NCBI GenBank assembly: GCA_028095005.1
Contig: CM051460.1
Coordinates: 77,889,676 to 77,953,675, forward strand
Length of the DNA: 64,000 nucleotides
DNA from: Rhynchospora pubera
Lineage: Eukaryota > Streptophyta > Magnoliopsida > Poales > Cyperaceae
Direction: 5' to 3'
The position numbers and the translations under genes are program-made. The notes beneath the pieces were generated by a model, which saw only the letters and a list, made by a program, of their open reading frames with translations, was not told where the DNA came from and did no database searches. Shown here piece after piece: positions 22,086-34,700 of this stretch. Within the stretch, counting starts at the first letter, position 1. Each line of letters begins with the position of its first letter.

Positions 22086-24848
22086 GTGCTTCTTCTCTAA
22101 TTTCAGCCTTATACTTTTTTGTTTAGCTCTGTATGCTTTATGACTTTTCTTGGCTGTAATCCTTAATTTTCTTCTTGGAATATCAACAAAGAGCTTTCTT
22201 CTTTACTTTGCCTCACTCTCTTCCTTTTCTCACCTTTGTGTATTTGTTTGCCTCTAAATTCTACTGCACAAAATCCTAAACAATTTCCTATCCTGACACC
22301 AAAATTCCAAAACCATATAATCAAAATTCCATCCACATAACCAATGACCCAACAAAATAGCCCTGATAATTGGTCATAATGCATGAAAGGAAAACACAGA
22401 AATTCTCAAAAATGGACAGTGAATTAATTAATTACGAGGAATGCCATTATGTGCCTCTGATATCCTTATAATTAATTGCCGGAGTCCTAAAAAATAGAAA
22501 ATTTGTGGCAACCAAGTTCTTCATATTTTTATGAGAAACCATGCAAAATTTCATGACAAATTGACCTATGGAAGGGCACCAAACAATTTTTCTAAGAATA
22601 AAGCAGCTCAATTAACCTCAAAATTCAGTCAAATGGACACCTCCATTAGTGGAATAAATGGAGATGAACCCCACCAGACCAAGCATAAATGGAGGCAATT
22701 TCGGATGGGCTTTTAAGGAAATATTAAAACCTGCCTTGGGCCAAAACTGAGGCCCATCCGAATTACATCTAAACCCAATTTAACAATCATCATCATAAAA
22801 TTTTCCCTTGATCCAACGGATACAAAAATCCTAGCGATATTATCTAAAACCAACGGTTGGATCTCAAGCTGAGATTAAAATGTCGGATGACATTTCCTGA
22901 TTGGCCGATACAGTGGGCCCCACCCATTTCTGTTTTAAACAAAAAAGAAGAAAAGAAAGATGGAACAGTACTGTCTCTGACACAGGCGTCGCACGCCAGC
23001 AAAAGAGAGGGATTCGTCGCCGTTCTGTACCGCCTCAGCCCAAATTAACCCCGCCGCTGCGTCGAGGACACCTTCGCGATCGTGGTGACACCCAACTCGA
23101 CAACAAACAAAAGGAGAATCGATGGAGATGGAGGGTGAGTCTGTCTCCTGAAAAATGGGAATCCATGCAATTAAGCCTAAGGAAGTATGGAATTAAACGG
23201 GTGAGCATCTCAGGGACATCGGGAAGGCACCCATTCTATGCCCCATGAACCAATTTTGGAATGAAAGTGGCGTATTGAGAAGCTCACTATCCTAGCAACA
23301 AGTTACAGTGACGGAAGTGGCACGAAAGGAAGTTCTGGAAAATAATGGATAAATGATGGAAATAGTTACTTTCAAAGACTCCTGGGAGATTCGAGAAGAG
23401 TTGTAGTATGCCAGAGAACGTCAATTTTAATGAAGGAGAAAGGGGGTACCACCAGCTGTGGTGTTGGAACAAATGCAGATAGGATGGGAAAAGATAAGGA
23501 CGAAGAGGCTTGAATTGCTACTGAAAATCACTCCTTCCCCTTCAAATTGGTGCAAATTCACGCTAAAAGAAGTGTAGGAGGCGTGATAGATCTGTACTTA
23601 CGCAGAATTGGATACCTCCAGTGCGTGAATAGCCAAGAAAAGCGCAACGGGAACAAATGGAGGGTATTATTTTCCTACAGCCTACAACCTAGAAAAGGAG
23701 GGAGTAGCCCTGCAATAGTCCTTGGCGCCAGAGGGTGTAACAATAAGAGGTGAACTCACCACTCCAATCGGGACCGTTGGATTTAAGATGGAATTTAAAC
23801 AAAGGCTGAAAAGCTCTTCATGCTTTAATCACAACAGTACAACCATTTATTCACCTATGTCACATGTCTGTGAGATACAAAAAGGGGTACGCTGGATAGA
23901 AGAGGAATAGCACATCCTGCCGCATGTTCACATCCCAGGATGAGGCTGGATGAAGATGGATGGTCTGAGATCGAACTATGTATTCTTCAATGAACATAGG
24001 ATACAGATACACCCTATTATGCCTGGAGAATAAGTGACTCATGCGTGACTCCTTTGACCATGGGCAAATCAGTCATTAATAGAAAAATGACAAGAGAATG
24101 GAATGTATAAGGAGGGAAGTTGAAGAGCACAAATACCCATACTGCCCCTGGGATGTTCCTATGCAATGATTGCTAATCCAAAGGGAAATATGATTCAGAA
24201 ACCAATGAAGTTTGAAAGCAATTAGATACCATAGTTAATTAACAAACTGAAACTAAAACATTAAGGGCAATACTGGATCAAAGTCGAAATTCAGAGAAAG
24301 GATGGTAAATTTCAAGCACAAGAGAAACAGTTTAGGAATAAAGGAAAAGAGAAAATTGAAGATAAGAGTGATAAAAGACAATGATATACAAAGAACTAAC
24401 AATGGCACCTCGGTATAAACAACAAATTAACATACCAATGGTTGCCATAGGAGATCAATGAAGGTACAAATGGAGAGGATAAATTGTGGTCTGCTGACAT
24501 GCCAGGCCTACATGCCTAGGAGCAACAGCTACACACCAAAGGAAGATCCCCTCTATGCGATCACAACCATCCATGTCCTATGAACCATCAGATGAGGGAC
24601 AACACATCATCTGGCGCCAAGATAAGCATAACTCCCTCTCCAAGCATACCATGAAAGCAGCAAAATTACATGTGCCAAGTGGCATGTTATCACTGGTTGG
24701 TAAGAGGAAGTAAGAAGAACAGCAGTGAAATTGGAATTATAAAAGTATGGCGGCAGCCCCATTTACATCCAGCCCCTCCATCACAAATCCAAGACAGGAG
24801 AGGCTGCCATGTGTTGAAAGAATGAAGCAAAGCCCTAAGGATTTCGCC

Positions 24849-24856
24849 TATAAAAG
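24849..24856 (+). promoter_or_regulatory. TATA box of LTR1
   Basis: TATAAAAG in the context CGCCTATAAAAGAAGATC, followed by a purine-rich leader. It is the best core-promoter match in the LTR. Transcription should start near 24880 and read through the polyprotein. The same box lies in LTR2 at 51672-51679. Confidence 0.65.
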
Positions 24857-25165
24857 AAGATCAGGAGCAAGGGAGAAAAGGGAGGAGAAAAACAAGCCAA
24901 AATTCTGTCAATTTGTTTTTAGTTGCACTATTGTAATCAAATTCTAAAACAAGTAGGAGCAAATCCACAGAGAGGTAGGGACTCCATTGTACTAAGTTTA
25001 ATACACAGAATTCCATCTCTATGAGCTTCTCTTCTTAGTTTCCACTTTCAGTTTTTCTGTGCTTTTTGTTTCTTTTCATTTCCTTTGAAACTAAGTGTTA
25101 GATTTAGGAGGGTCCTCATGTAGATCACTCATTAATGTTGTTCTAGGGCTCAAAGACATGGGTAA

Positions 25166-25592
25166 GGGGTGCTTGCCAGAGAGCGCACACTTGCCTGTGT
25201 CAATGAGTTCCTTAATATAAAAAATGTCAAAAGATAAAGTCATGTGTAGAAGCATGGTTTCATGTGTGAGGGGTGCTTGCCTGAGAGCGCACACTCATGC
25301 ATCTGGCCATGCATCAACATTGATGTCGGGTATTTTGAATGTCATGTATAAGCATCCCAGTAAGAGAATCAGCTATCAGCAAAAAAAAATAATATGTATA
25401 ATACAGTAAAAGATTAAGGGCATATCTGTATAAGGAAATCTATGTTTAGCACTAAAGAGTATCTTAACATATGATAGTCAGGGTCTATTTTGTTAAAAAT
25501 ACATGTTATCAGGTTTGTTTTTTTGATAAAAAGAAAAAAACGGTTTGGGATGTGTAGCTATGACGAGGGATGCTTGCCTGAGAGCGCATACT
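25166..25592 (+). repeat. 26-bp motif in triplicate within the LTR
   Basis: GGGGTGCTTGCCTGAGAGCG plus CACACT occurs at 25166-25191, 25270-25295 and 25567-25592, with one to three mismatches, in sequence otherwise not repeated. It lies 0.3-0.75 kb downstream of the TATA box, in the transcribed R/U5 part. The conservation against AT-rich surroundings suggests a functional RNA or protein site; no function can be assigned. It recurs in LTR2 at about 51989-52415. Confidence 0.6.
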
Positions 25593-26341
25593 TGGAGGTA
25601 GCAGCATGCCCTTAACCTTTGCTTTGTTCCAAACTCTACTAAAAAACGCATATGAACTTTAAATCAGCAATTCTAACAACATAAACTAAGTCTGGGGTTA
25701 TAAAAAAAAGGAACCTAGTGATAGGGACTAAACCGAAAATGTCAAAAAAAGGGGGGAATAGTATAGATACATATATGATATGACCTTGATATTTCTCAGG
25801 ATGAACTAAAAGTATTAACTATGTCTGGTAAAAAAAAAAATGATAGTATGATTGGCCTGTGTCAAAACATAAAGAAAATATATAAATCATTCAGTGATGG
25901 CGAATATGCAAATTGATAGCCAAATGGCTTTGTTTTGGAACAAATACAGGAAGTAGTAAAGGAAATCAAAATCAGCAAGTGTACTAAGGCCTATTTATGT
26001 TTAAAGAGAAAGAAGTAAGAAAATATATAATAGATTAATTTCAGCGCTCTATGTGAATGTGTTGAAAGAATAAATGGCATAGGAATTTCTGAATTTCAAA
26101 GCGGTACAAAAAGATTGAAGAGGGTCTGTAAAATGGAAGAATGTTAGGGGCCAAAGCGGATAAGATGGTCACATATGCATAAACCAGACTGATGCCAGTA
26201 AAGCCGTTGGTGTCAATTCAAGTTTAACTTCAATTGCTTGAATAAGTGAATGTTACAGATCATAGGTGGGTAATACAAAAGGGAATGTAAAAATATAAAA
26301 AATCAAAATGTTCAATATGATGATGCCCGACCCTCGTGTCC

Positions 26342-26366
26342 AAAAAAAAAAAAAAAAAAAAAAAAA
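26342..26366 (+). repeat. A-run, 25 bp (27 bp in LTR2)
   Basis: Homopolymer that differs in length between the two LTRs (25 versus 27 A). With another A-run near 25381 (9 versus 8) it accounts for the shift of the tandem period from 26,823 to 26,824 bp. Slippage, in the genome or during sequencing, is the likely cause. Confidence 0.85.
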
Positions 26367-27255
26367 CAAACAACTACATAGGGAAATATGGGAAGATATG
26401 TATATGTTGAGAAGAGGTGCAGAATGAAATTGAATGTGCAGGTGACTTCCTGATGTTTATAAGATGCCTGGTGGTGCCTCTATCGGAATAATTTGTCATT
26501 GCTCATTGCCAATCGGTCTCCCCCATCGTGACCATATACCCAAATCAAGCTAAGGTCAGGACCTTCAAAATTTAACTAGCACGACTTCAATGGATGGCCG
26601 AGATGACCTCACGGAGTCTTTACAACACTCGCCAACCTGGTCGCAGATGTTGCGACTGCTGGAATCTGTCGCTGGCATCGCCAACGGAGGTGTCCAGTCA
26701 AGCGGGGAGATGTCAGGAGTAAGATCAAAGAAGGATGGAGGGAGACGAGTGCGAACATCGCGTGGGCTTGGTGCACGCGAACAGACGCGTCGTCATACAG
26801 ACTCCTCGAATCAAACTCAATCCCAAACGTGACTCGTCCGGTGCATGGAGGCGGGCCTAGACCAGATAACGCAATCAGTTCAAACGATCAGCGTCCCTGC
26901 CGATCCCCTGTGACCCCCAGCGTGAAATGAATCTCTGACAATGAAACACGAAGCAGCGAAGCTCAGCCAATCAGAAATTTCTGTGAAACAGAAAACTTCA
27001 AAAATACATTAAAAATAGCTGGATTATCAGGAAAATTCCCATAAAATATCAAAATGTCAAGGAAAATATGAGGAATATTTTGATGTGTTATGTTATGCTA
27101 AAACACCAAAGTACAAAATATTTTAAAATTAATAGGTTTAAGGGATAACCATAAGTAAAAAAAACATAATAATAATAATAATGATAATGATGAATTTATA
27201 TTTATATGGTTAAATAAAAAAAAAGAAAAGAAAATAAAGCAAAAGAAAATCATTT

Positions 27256-27383
27256 CGAACATTTTATGTTCTGGACAACAGGTACATTTGAACAAATTAT
27301 GTTCTGGACAGCAGGTACATTTGAACAGATTATGTTCTGGACAGCAGGTACATCTGACATTCCTTGTTCTGAACAACAGGCAC
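27256..27383 (+). repeat. 33-bp minisatellite, about 4 units
   Basis: Units of GAACAAATTATGTTCTGGAC plus AGCAGGTACATTT. The unit length is a multiple of three, so the reverse strand reads as a repeating cysteine-rich peptide, but no gene context supports translation. Present also in LTR2 at 54080-54207. Confidence 0.75.
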
Positions 27384-27512
27384 AGTCAAGCATTAAAATT
27401 TGCAAACAAAATTGAAATCACCAAGAAGGTCAACGATAAGTTTAAAAGTACAAATTTAAAAGTCTAAACTCAAAAGTCCAAAATCCTAAAGTGAAAATTA
27501 AAAATCCAAACC

Positions 27513-28098
27513 CGAAAATGACACAAAGTCTGAAAATGACACAAAGTCTAAATGACACAAAGTCTAAAAATGGCACAAAGCCTAAAAGTGACTCAAGAGA
27601 CACAAAGTCTAAAGTGACATAAAGTCTTAAAAGTCAAAAGTTCGTCCCTTCAAGACTGCATCGCGTTTCGCCCTGAAGGAGACACCCTCCCGATATTCAG
27701 ATTGAGATAAAGGAAAAGTCAATTCTGAATTGTCATTGAAGTTCCTGTCAAGAGAAGGCATAGCGCATCTGTACTCGCGACTTGAACGAAAATCCCAAAA
27801 ATCCCTAAGTTCTTTAAACGATTGAGAGCTGACCTAGAATACCCTATTTTCTAGCGTTGGACTCAAATCTAACAGTCTGTTTCTACAAGTTCACAGCATG
27901 TTTGACCAGAAGCAGACTGAAATCTGATGCCCAAGTGACCAGAAGAAAAGTCAACCAGTGGCCATCACCCAAGTTCATGTCAAGAGAAGGCATAGCGCAT
28001 CTGTACTCAAGACTTGAACGAAATCCCAAAATCTCTAAATCCCCAAACGATTGAGGATTGATCTAGGATACCAAGTTTCCTAGTATCGAACTCAAAAA
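27513..28098 (+). repeat. Short and ~120-bp direct repeats in distal LTR
   Basis: 27513-27630 holds about seven units related to AATGACACAAAGTCTAA. Then 27747-27870 and 27979-28098 are two ~120-bp direct copies beginning GTCAAGAGAAGGCATAGCGC and ending near CGAACTCAAA / GGACTCAAA, 232 bp apart. They have diverged from each other much more than LTR1 has from LTR2, so they are old features of the LTR. Confidence 0.7.
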
Positions 28099-28586
28099 AT
28101 CTCTGTAACGGCACTAAGCCTGACACAGCAAAGTAAAAGCAACCTAAATGTCTTAAAATGTGAAACTAAAGAATTAAACCACATCATTCATGTTTGCATG
28201 GCTCTGTTAAAATAGCTGCCCTTCTGCATTGTTTTTCACCCTGAAACTCCCTATCAAGACACAATCCCTTTTATTAAAATGGACTTCATCCACTTACGAC
28301 ATTTAAACTTTGATTATCCCGATCTAGAGGTGCTCTTGGCTCAATTCGTAACTGAGTTCGGAGGTAATTAACAGTAGGGGCTTGCGCCTATTGGAAAAAA
28401 AAGGACCTACGACAAACAATCAACTCTCGAGGTACTTAGAACCGCATTAGTGCCCTTCGCTCGTTTGGAATGGCCAGTAACGACGGGTCTCAAGATGCTC
28501 GAGGGGTATCTGATCCGCATTTTCTTCGCCCCATAGAGGACTATCTGATCTTCCGTGGTCGGACTGAAAAAGTGCGAGACAGGTTC

Positions 28587-28604
28587 TGGCACGCCCAGTG
28601 GGAC
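28587..28604 (+). other. Likely primer-binding site
   Basis: TGGCACGCCCAGTGGGAC begins with the TGG that pairs with a tRNA CCA end and sits five bases after a possible LTR end (CA) and 116 bp before the polyprotein ATG, the position expected for a primer site. The priming tRNA is not assigned. A copy lies at 55411-55428. Confidence 0.55.
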
Positions 28605-28680
28605 ATTTTTCTCCTCTCATCAGGGCATAATCAAAGTTTAAATGCAAAAGTAGAATTAAGTCCATAATATTCAAGGAAAA

Positions 28681-28714
28681 TACTAATGATTGACTCTAAG
28701 TTTCTCCATTGCAG
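28681..28714 (+). promoter_or_regulatory. 3' splice site just before the polyprotein ATG
   Basis: TACTAAT, close to the branch-point consensus TACTAAC, is followed by a pyrimidine-rich tract and TCCATTGCAG; the ATG at 28720 lies five bases after the AG. A donor such as GAGGTAATT near 28351 could pair with it. A spliced leader for the main frame is thus possible. The frame itself contains no intron. Confidence 0.4.
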
Positions 28715-28719
28715 GAATC

Positions 28720-31700
28720 ATGTTTACCTGGAGTCAAATCGTGAAGGGCGAGCGCCTTCGCCACAGGAAGGCAGCAGCAACCGGGACTCTCTATGTGCCC
28801 GTCCAAGCTGTCGTGCAAATCTCTCCCGTGATGCTTGCTGGTGAAGCATCGGTGAAAGCCTCTGGAAAGCCTGCCCTTGACACCAAAAAGGGTCGGGCGA
28901 CCACCACTTACATCAAGGGGGCAACAGCCCCAAAACTCAAAAAGCAGAAGAGGACTAGGATCTCGAGGGCCCAAGCTCTCCACCTGGTCCAACAACCTGA
29001 TACTGTCACTGACCTGTCGCTCAGCAATACCTTCGCCCCTCTACATGTGCTCAAAAAGGGAGGCGAAGTAATGCGCCTCAGAGAGGACTGGGAGCTCCCT
29101 ATGTATGCCCCCGTCTCTAAAACAGAGAAAGTGACCCACCCAAAACACAAGGCAGTGGAGGCCATTCATGCGGCCTTCAAGATTGTCAAAAAATCCCGCA
29201 AGTCTCGCAGGATTGTCACCGCAGTTCCTGCCAACCCCAACAAGCCGTCCATCAAGGACAGGCTCAAGTTCCCGGCGCACCAAAGGCTCCGCTTTCCTTA
29301 TCGCGAGGACAACCGAGAGGGAGACGCGGACTATAGTGCGTCCGAAAAAAGGACCGTGGTCCACCCACCTTCAGTCTTTGACCGGCTTACCTTTCCATCA
29401 CTCCAGCCCAACGCCCGCTCTATGAAGGCCAAAGGGAAAGTGAAACAGGTTTGGAAGCCCAAGCAACCGGAACCCATCCCCGCTCCCGAGCAAAACACAG
29501 GGGGCACCAAGCGATGGGTGCTAAAAGAAAAAGATACCTCTCTGGTTGGCCAGGTGGCGAGTCAGATGATGAAAAGCAAAATCAAAAAGAAATATGTGAT
29601 GAGGAAGAGACGGAATGCTGGTTCTGCCTCAGTATATCATGTGTCAATTGATGACAATGATGATGATAGTGAGGAAACGGCGGAAGTCCGCATGGTTGGA
29701 ACAGGTTCCCAGGAGCCGCCTCACTCCGAAAGTGTCCCCGTGGAAACACGAGGGCAGAAAGGAAAAGCTTCGGCATCTAAACCTCCCAAACGGGTAGGGC
29801 GGCCCAGGAACCGCAGCCCGGTAGTGGAGGAAATTGTCCAACAAACCACTGATAACATCGCAAGTGATGAAGAGGATCCAAATCCGGACCATGGAAGTTC
29901 ATCTGAGGATGTTGATGAGGAAATTGAAATCCTTGAGGAAATATCTGACGAGATGGCCCAGCTTCGCAAGGAGTTGGAAGAGAAAACAAAACAACTTGAG
30001 CAACTCCGAGTCGAGAACGCTCGGGTAACCGCGGCTTGCGCCGCAGTCCAAAAACACCTAACCAAAAAAGGGGTACGACCAAATAGTGTCGTCTTAAACA
30101 GTGATATACCTGATTCAACCGAAACCCAAGGAATGGCTTCTAAACCAAAATCCAAAAACAAAAAGAAAACCAAGAAATCCCGCTCCAAAATAGTGAGGGA
30201 AAAGGATAGCAGCTCCAGCGAAACCTCTGAAGAGGAGTTGCTTGAAAGAAAAGAAACTAATGTCATTGACCCTGAGGCCATGATGGAAAGGATGCAAAGG
30301 GCCATGGATCAGAAACTGCAATCTCTAGGGATTGGGGGCACTCAACTGCCCGTCAATTTCACAGGCCGACCTTACCCTGCAAGGTTTGACCAGCTGGATT
30401 ACCCGAAGGGACATGTAGTACCAAAATTCAAAGTATTTGATGGGGTTGGAAACAAAATCACCCCAAGCCAACACCTGTCACACTTCATAACCTCCTGTGG
30501 AAACACTGCCCGAAGGGAGGAATGGCTACTAAGGCAATTTTCACAAAGTCTGTCCGGAGTAGCATTTGACTGGTATGCTTCTCTCGAGGCAGATAGCATC
30601 AAAAGCTGGAAGGAAATGGCAAATGCCTTTTGTACGAGGTTTAGGACGACCCCGCATCGGGTCTCCGTTACCAATCTAGTCAACGCCAGACAAAAACAAG
30701 GCGAGTCTGTCTCTGACTACGTGTCAAGGTGGGAAACCATGTACACAGGATGCCAGTCCAACATAAGTGAATCTGAGGCGGTGCGCATGCTTTTGAATAG
30801 CATCCATGCACCGATGAAAGTATGGATGGTGGGACACAATGTCACCACCTTTGAGCATTTGGTAGCCATGGTCGCCCGATATGAGGAAGTGGAGCCTGAA
30901 ATGAACCAGCTATACTATTCCACTAAGGAAAAAGACAAAGAAAAGGGAAAGAAGCTGGAAATCAAAACAACAAAGGCAGTCAAAGCCGTCACTAACCAGG
31001 CTGAAGGCGCTGGTAGTACCCAATGGGGAAAGAATGGTAAGACGAAGGATGGAAATCCACAGTCCGGGGCTCAAAGGCCAACACTCAGGGAGCTGAAAAG
31101 CAAGCCTTACTCATTCAAAAAAGAGAAAACTCTAAAGCTGTTTAAACAAGCTATGGAAGTTCTCGAGGTTCGATTGCCCCAATGCAAAAGGCCCGAGGAA
31201 GAAGACAAAGTAAACCACCCTAACTACTGTGTGTTTCACAGAGTTTTGGGTCATAACATAGAGGATTGCTATGTCTTTAAGGATTGGCTCGAACAGAAAA
31301 TCCAAGAAGGAGCAATCTCTCTCCATGATGACGCCAGGCAGGAGCCAGCTCCTCATGCCGTCTCAAATGGAACCCCAAGTGCCAGCTCTCGCCGTGTCTC
31401 GGTCACTACTGATGGAAAACCGCCCACGACATGGAGCGTATATTTGAACAAAAACACCAGAAAGAAGTTGAGAGCCTTGCAGGCCGAACCTCAACTCAAA
31501 TGGAAGAGCCCTATCATACCAGTGGTCCCAAAAAGACTCAAACCAATGAAAATACAACCGAAACCAATGACCCGTAATGCAAAAACGGGTAATGTGAGAT
31601 CTAGACAAGCGTTCTGGAGAAAAACCTCTCCTGAAACCGTCGAAGATCCCTATGTTCAAGAAAAACCAACACAAGCAACCCTCGCTGATTTCATCTCCCC

Positions 31701-34700
31701 CAAAGTCGCAGCCCAAATTAGCGGACAAGTGTGGCAGGAGTTGAAAGGCGAAGGAAAAGAAAAGAAAGAAGAGGAGTTCTGGACGGCAGCATGCCACCAT
31801 GTCTCAGGTAATGAGGAAGAACATGAAGAATCCTCTAACCAACAGGAGCCGGTACAGGCAGATGCCAGACCTCCCGAAACCTCAACAACGAATGAGCAAA
31901 ACCCTACTGAGTCGTCATCCAGCTCAGTCCCAACCCAACATACCTGGTCAACGGTCACTGTTCAACCTATGACCCAATCAGGAAAGAAAAAGAAAGAGAT
32001 CCTTGAAATAAAGAAATTGGATAAGGCCCTTATCCGCAAAGGAAAGAAGCCGGACCGAATGACCCTACCTTTCAAGATCAATGGTCAAGATCGCAAAGTG
32101 TTTGTAGACATTCATGATGAGTGTCTGGATTCAGAAGGTATCCCAAGCATAAAGAACCTAGGGTTTAACCTTGTCATACCAAAGAAGAAGGGAGAATCCG
32201 GGATTCCACCAGAAACCATTGCGATACTAGCAGAGCATGTGTCTGAATTGATGAAACAAACCATTGCTGTGACTAGTTTTGTAAGAAACCAAGTAAACAA
32301 AGAGGCTTCCACCTCAACCGATACCCAAAATGCCCAAGATGTTCCCGGTTTCACTGATGAGGAATATGAATGGTCTGATCCGGACCCTCCCAGCCAAGAT
32401 GAAAGCTACGATTTTGGTAGCAACTTTGACAGTGATGAGGAAAGAGGAGGTGGTGACTTTGGTGAAATCTCCTGCAGTGCCATCTCGACATCGGCAATAA
32501 ATGCACACCCGGAGGATAGCTCGGGAGAAAAAGGGGAAAAGCTCACTAAAGAAGAGGAAATGGAAATGATTGCGCAAATAGAGGAGGCTACACAGGCCAT
32601 TCTCTCTTCCGCAGTCATAAATCAAAACCCATCAGAAGATGATGATGCCTTCTATAAGGCGCTGGAGGGATGCCAGCCGGCCAGTTACAGGAGGATAAAA
32701 ATGTATATGAAAGCAAGGGAACAATGGAGAGACCTCTCTTACTGGTGCGGTCAAACCAACCTTCATCCCATCCTGGAGGCAGAAATCGCCTTGAACCCAG
32801 CCTGGTGGGTCCAAGAGCTTATGCATGGCGATGATGTGGACCAATTGCTAGCATCATGGCTGGCAAATAGGTTCTGGACCAAGGAAATGCCTCTCAACAT
32901 CTCTAAACAAAAAACCCATGAACCCGCAGAGCACTGCAGATACCTGAGTGATGCTGGGGAATCGGAAGAAGAGGCCGGGGAAGAAGGCGATGATTCGCTA
33001 CCGCATATCTCTTTCAATGCTGTGGCGGAATATGTGGACTTCTTGATGCAACTGAAAATTCAAGAGCCTCACTTGTTTCAACAGGAGTTAAGGGTTGATG
33101 AGGAGATAGAAAATATGTCAGACTCGGATGCCTATGAGCAACAAGTTGAAAATATGGCCATAAGGAAAGCCGCGGTGGATATTGTGGTGCAAAACGGATG
33201 GGACAAGAAAGACCCAGACCCAAACCACCCGACAGATTTTGAAATCATGCGTGCGCATCTGGAAAGCGCGGAGGATTCACACCTCTGGGAGAATATCGAG
33301 GTTACTGAAACTGACCTCGCGGAATATGAAAACAACATGGGTAACCAAGCCCACCTCAACCAAAACAACCAAACTTTCCTGGCTGAGGAGGGCCAGGTTG
33401 ATGAATTCTCCCAATACTTGAGAAACCTGAGAGTCTCAGACCCAGTCGGCTACCATGGTGTGCTGAACCCTGAAAATCCTCAACAATATCAAGGATATGA
33501 AAGGCAAGCCATAACCAGGACCGTAAGAGAAATAGCTAATGAGACGGGGTGCGAGGAAGGAGAAATAAGTCCAGAAGCGACCCCACCAAGAACCACTCGA
33601 CGCCGTAGATCCAGGAGGATTCGGCGCTCCAGGCGCACATCGGGCCCCAGGACCGAGGTGACATTCCCTACCCAAACACAAGCAGTTGAGACCTCCAACC
33701 AAGTTGATACTGCTCAGGGTGAGTCATCCCAGCAAGCCCCTGAAAAAGAAGAATACAATGAACATGACAGCCTGGTAGAATGGTATGTGTCTGAACTCAG
33801 GGAATTGAGAATTACAGACCCAAGGGCCTTCCGCCGAGCTACCCACCCCAAAGATCCAGACTTTACGGAGGAATTTGAAAGAGAAGCCATAGCAACCGTC
33901 CTAAAAGAGGTTAACAAAGGCAAAACTCCCCAGTGCTCTGACTCTGAAGATAGCGGAGGTTCTCCGCGATTCTTCTTCTGTGGAAAAACATCTGATGGAA
34001 ACGCCCAAAATAGCGAATCCGATAGCGATGAAGAAGAGGCAGAAAGGGAGCCTGAGGTGGAATCTGACCATGAAGAACCTCAACCAAGCACCCTCCAAGG
34101 AAGTTCAATCCTGATGGCATCTCCGCCAGCCGATATAACCTCAGCTTTTGAAGGGTTGAATATCTCACAAGCAACCAGGATCCTCTCATACATGGAACAC
34201 TTGAGACGGGAAGACCCTGCATTCCTAAACTTTATAGCTCAGCACGCTGAGATGCTACAACAACCAGGAGCCAGTTATGAAAGGCTCAGGAGAACCCATC
34301 CACGGGAAACCGCCCGTTTCCGGGCACAAATAGAAAGGTTGTACAAAATCTCAAATGATATTGACAATAACAGTAGTGATGATGACGGCTCTGATACTGG
34401 AAACTGCCGCTACATCAGTGGTTCAGGGTCTGATGACTCTGAGTCCGAAAATTATGATCACCGTTCCGCCCGAATTGCAGCTTGGACGGATGACGATGAA
34501 CCTTCCTTAAAACCATATAACAAAGGAAGACAACAAGGAAGAAACGCTCGCATGACTGTCCGGCCACAACCCGAATGGAATGAAAATGCGCGGCGTGAGC
34601 TGGAACAAGCCATCGTTGAAACTGAGGCCATGACAACCAGTGAGCTCATGAGAAACCTAAGGGTAAATAGCGATGATGATACTTATTGTCCCACCGAGGA

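Larger units (their letters stand above)
17264..22244 (+). mobile_element. CACTA-like element, left part
   Basis: CACTATGCGAAATTTTGG at 17264 matches the CACTA-type terminal inverted repeat, followed by TTTGTAACGG subterminal motifs in the orientation usual for these elements. The flanking trinucleotide TGT would be the 3-bp target duplication. Palindromic TAACGG repeats occupy 17287-17612 and recur at 20418-20617. The right terminus and the transposase genes are not seen; the Tat retrotransposon begins at 22245, so they may lie beyond it. The region contains two DUF4283-like genes (17946-19515 and 21198-22085). Confidence 0.45.
22245..28581 (+). repeat. LTR1 of the Tat element (~6.34 kb)
   Basis: The start is set by comparison with LTR2: identity begins at ATTTG 22242/49065, directly after the polypurine tract in the second copy, and TG lies at 22245. 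The end is less certain: CA at 28580-28581 lies five bases before the likely primer site TGGCACGCCCAGTGGGAC. Because the second copy is also followed by internal sequence, the LTR end cannot be proved by comparison here. The layout would be U3 about 2.6 kb to the TATA box at 24849, and about 3.7 kb of R plus U5. Small frames inside are not supported as genes. Other contents are a 26-bp motif in triplicate, an A-run at 26342-26366, a 33-bp minisatellite and two longer direct repeats. Confidence 0.65.

Noticed and set aside
26590..26832. 80-codon frame inside LTR1 (and copy at 53414-53656)
   Set aside because: It lies in the long R/U5 part of the LTR, has no recognisable domain and no supporting start or splice context. 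Being the same in both LTRs only reflects their recent common origin.
27098..27376. Minus-strand frame with repeating CTCCPEHNLFK peptide
   Set aside because: It is the translation of a 33-bp minisatellite; the repeat length being divisible by three keeps it open by chance.
27256..28098. CRISPR-like array in the LTR
   Set aside because: Units are contiguous or irregularly spaced, lack unique spacers of constant length, and occur in plant LTR DNA.
29721..30305. 194-codon and other minus-strand frames across the polyprotein
   Set aside because: Shadows of the strongly biased codon use of the sense frame; no domains, and they recur only because the polyprotein is duplicated.
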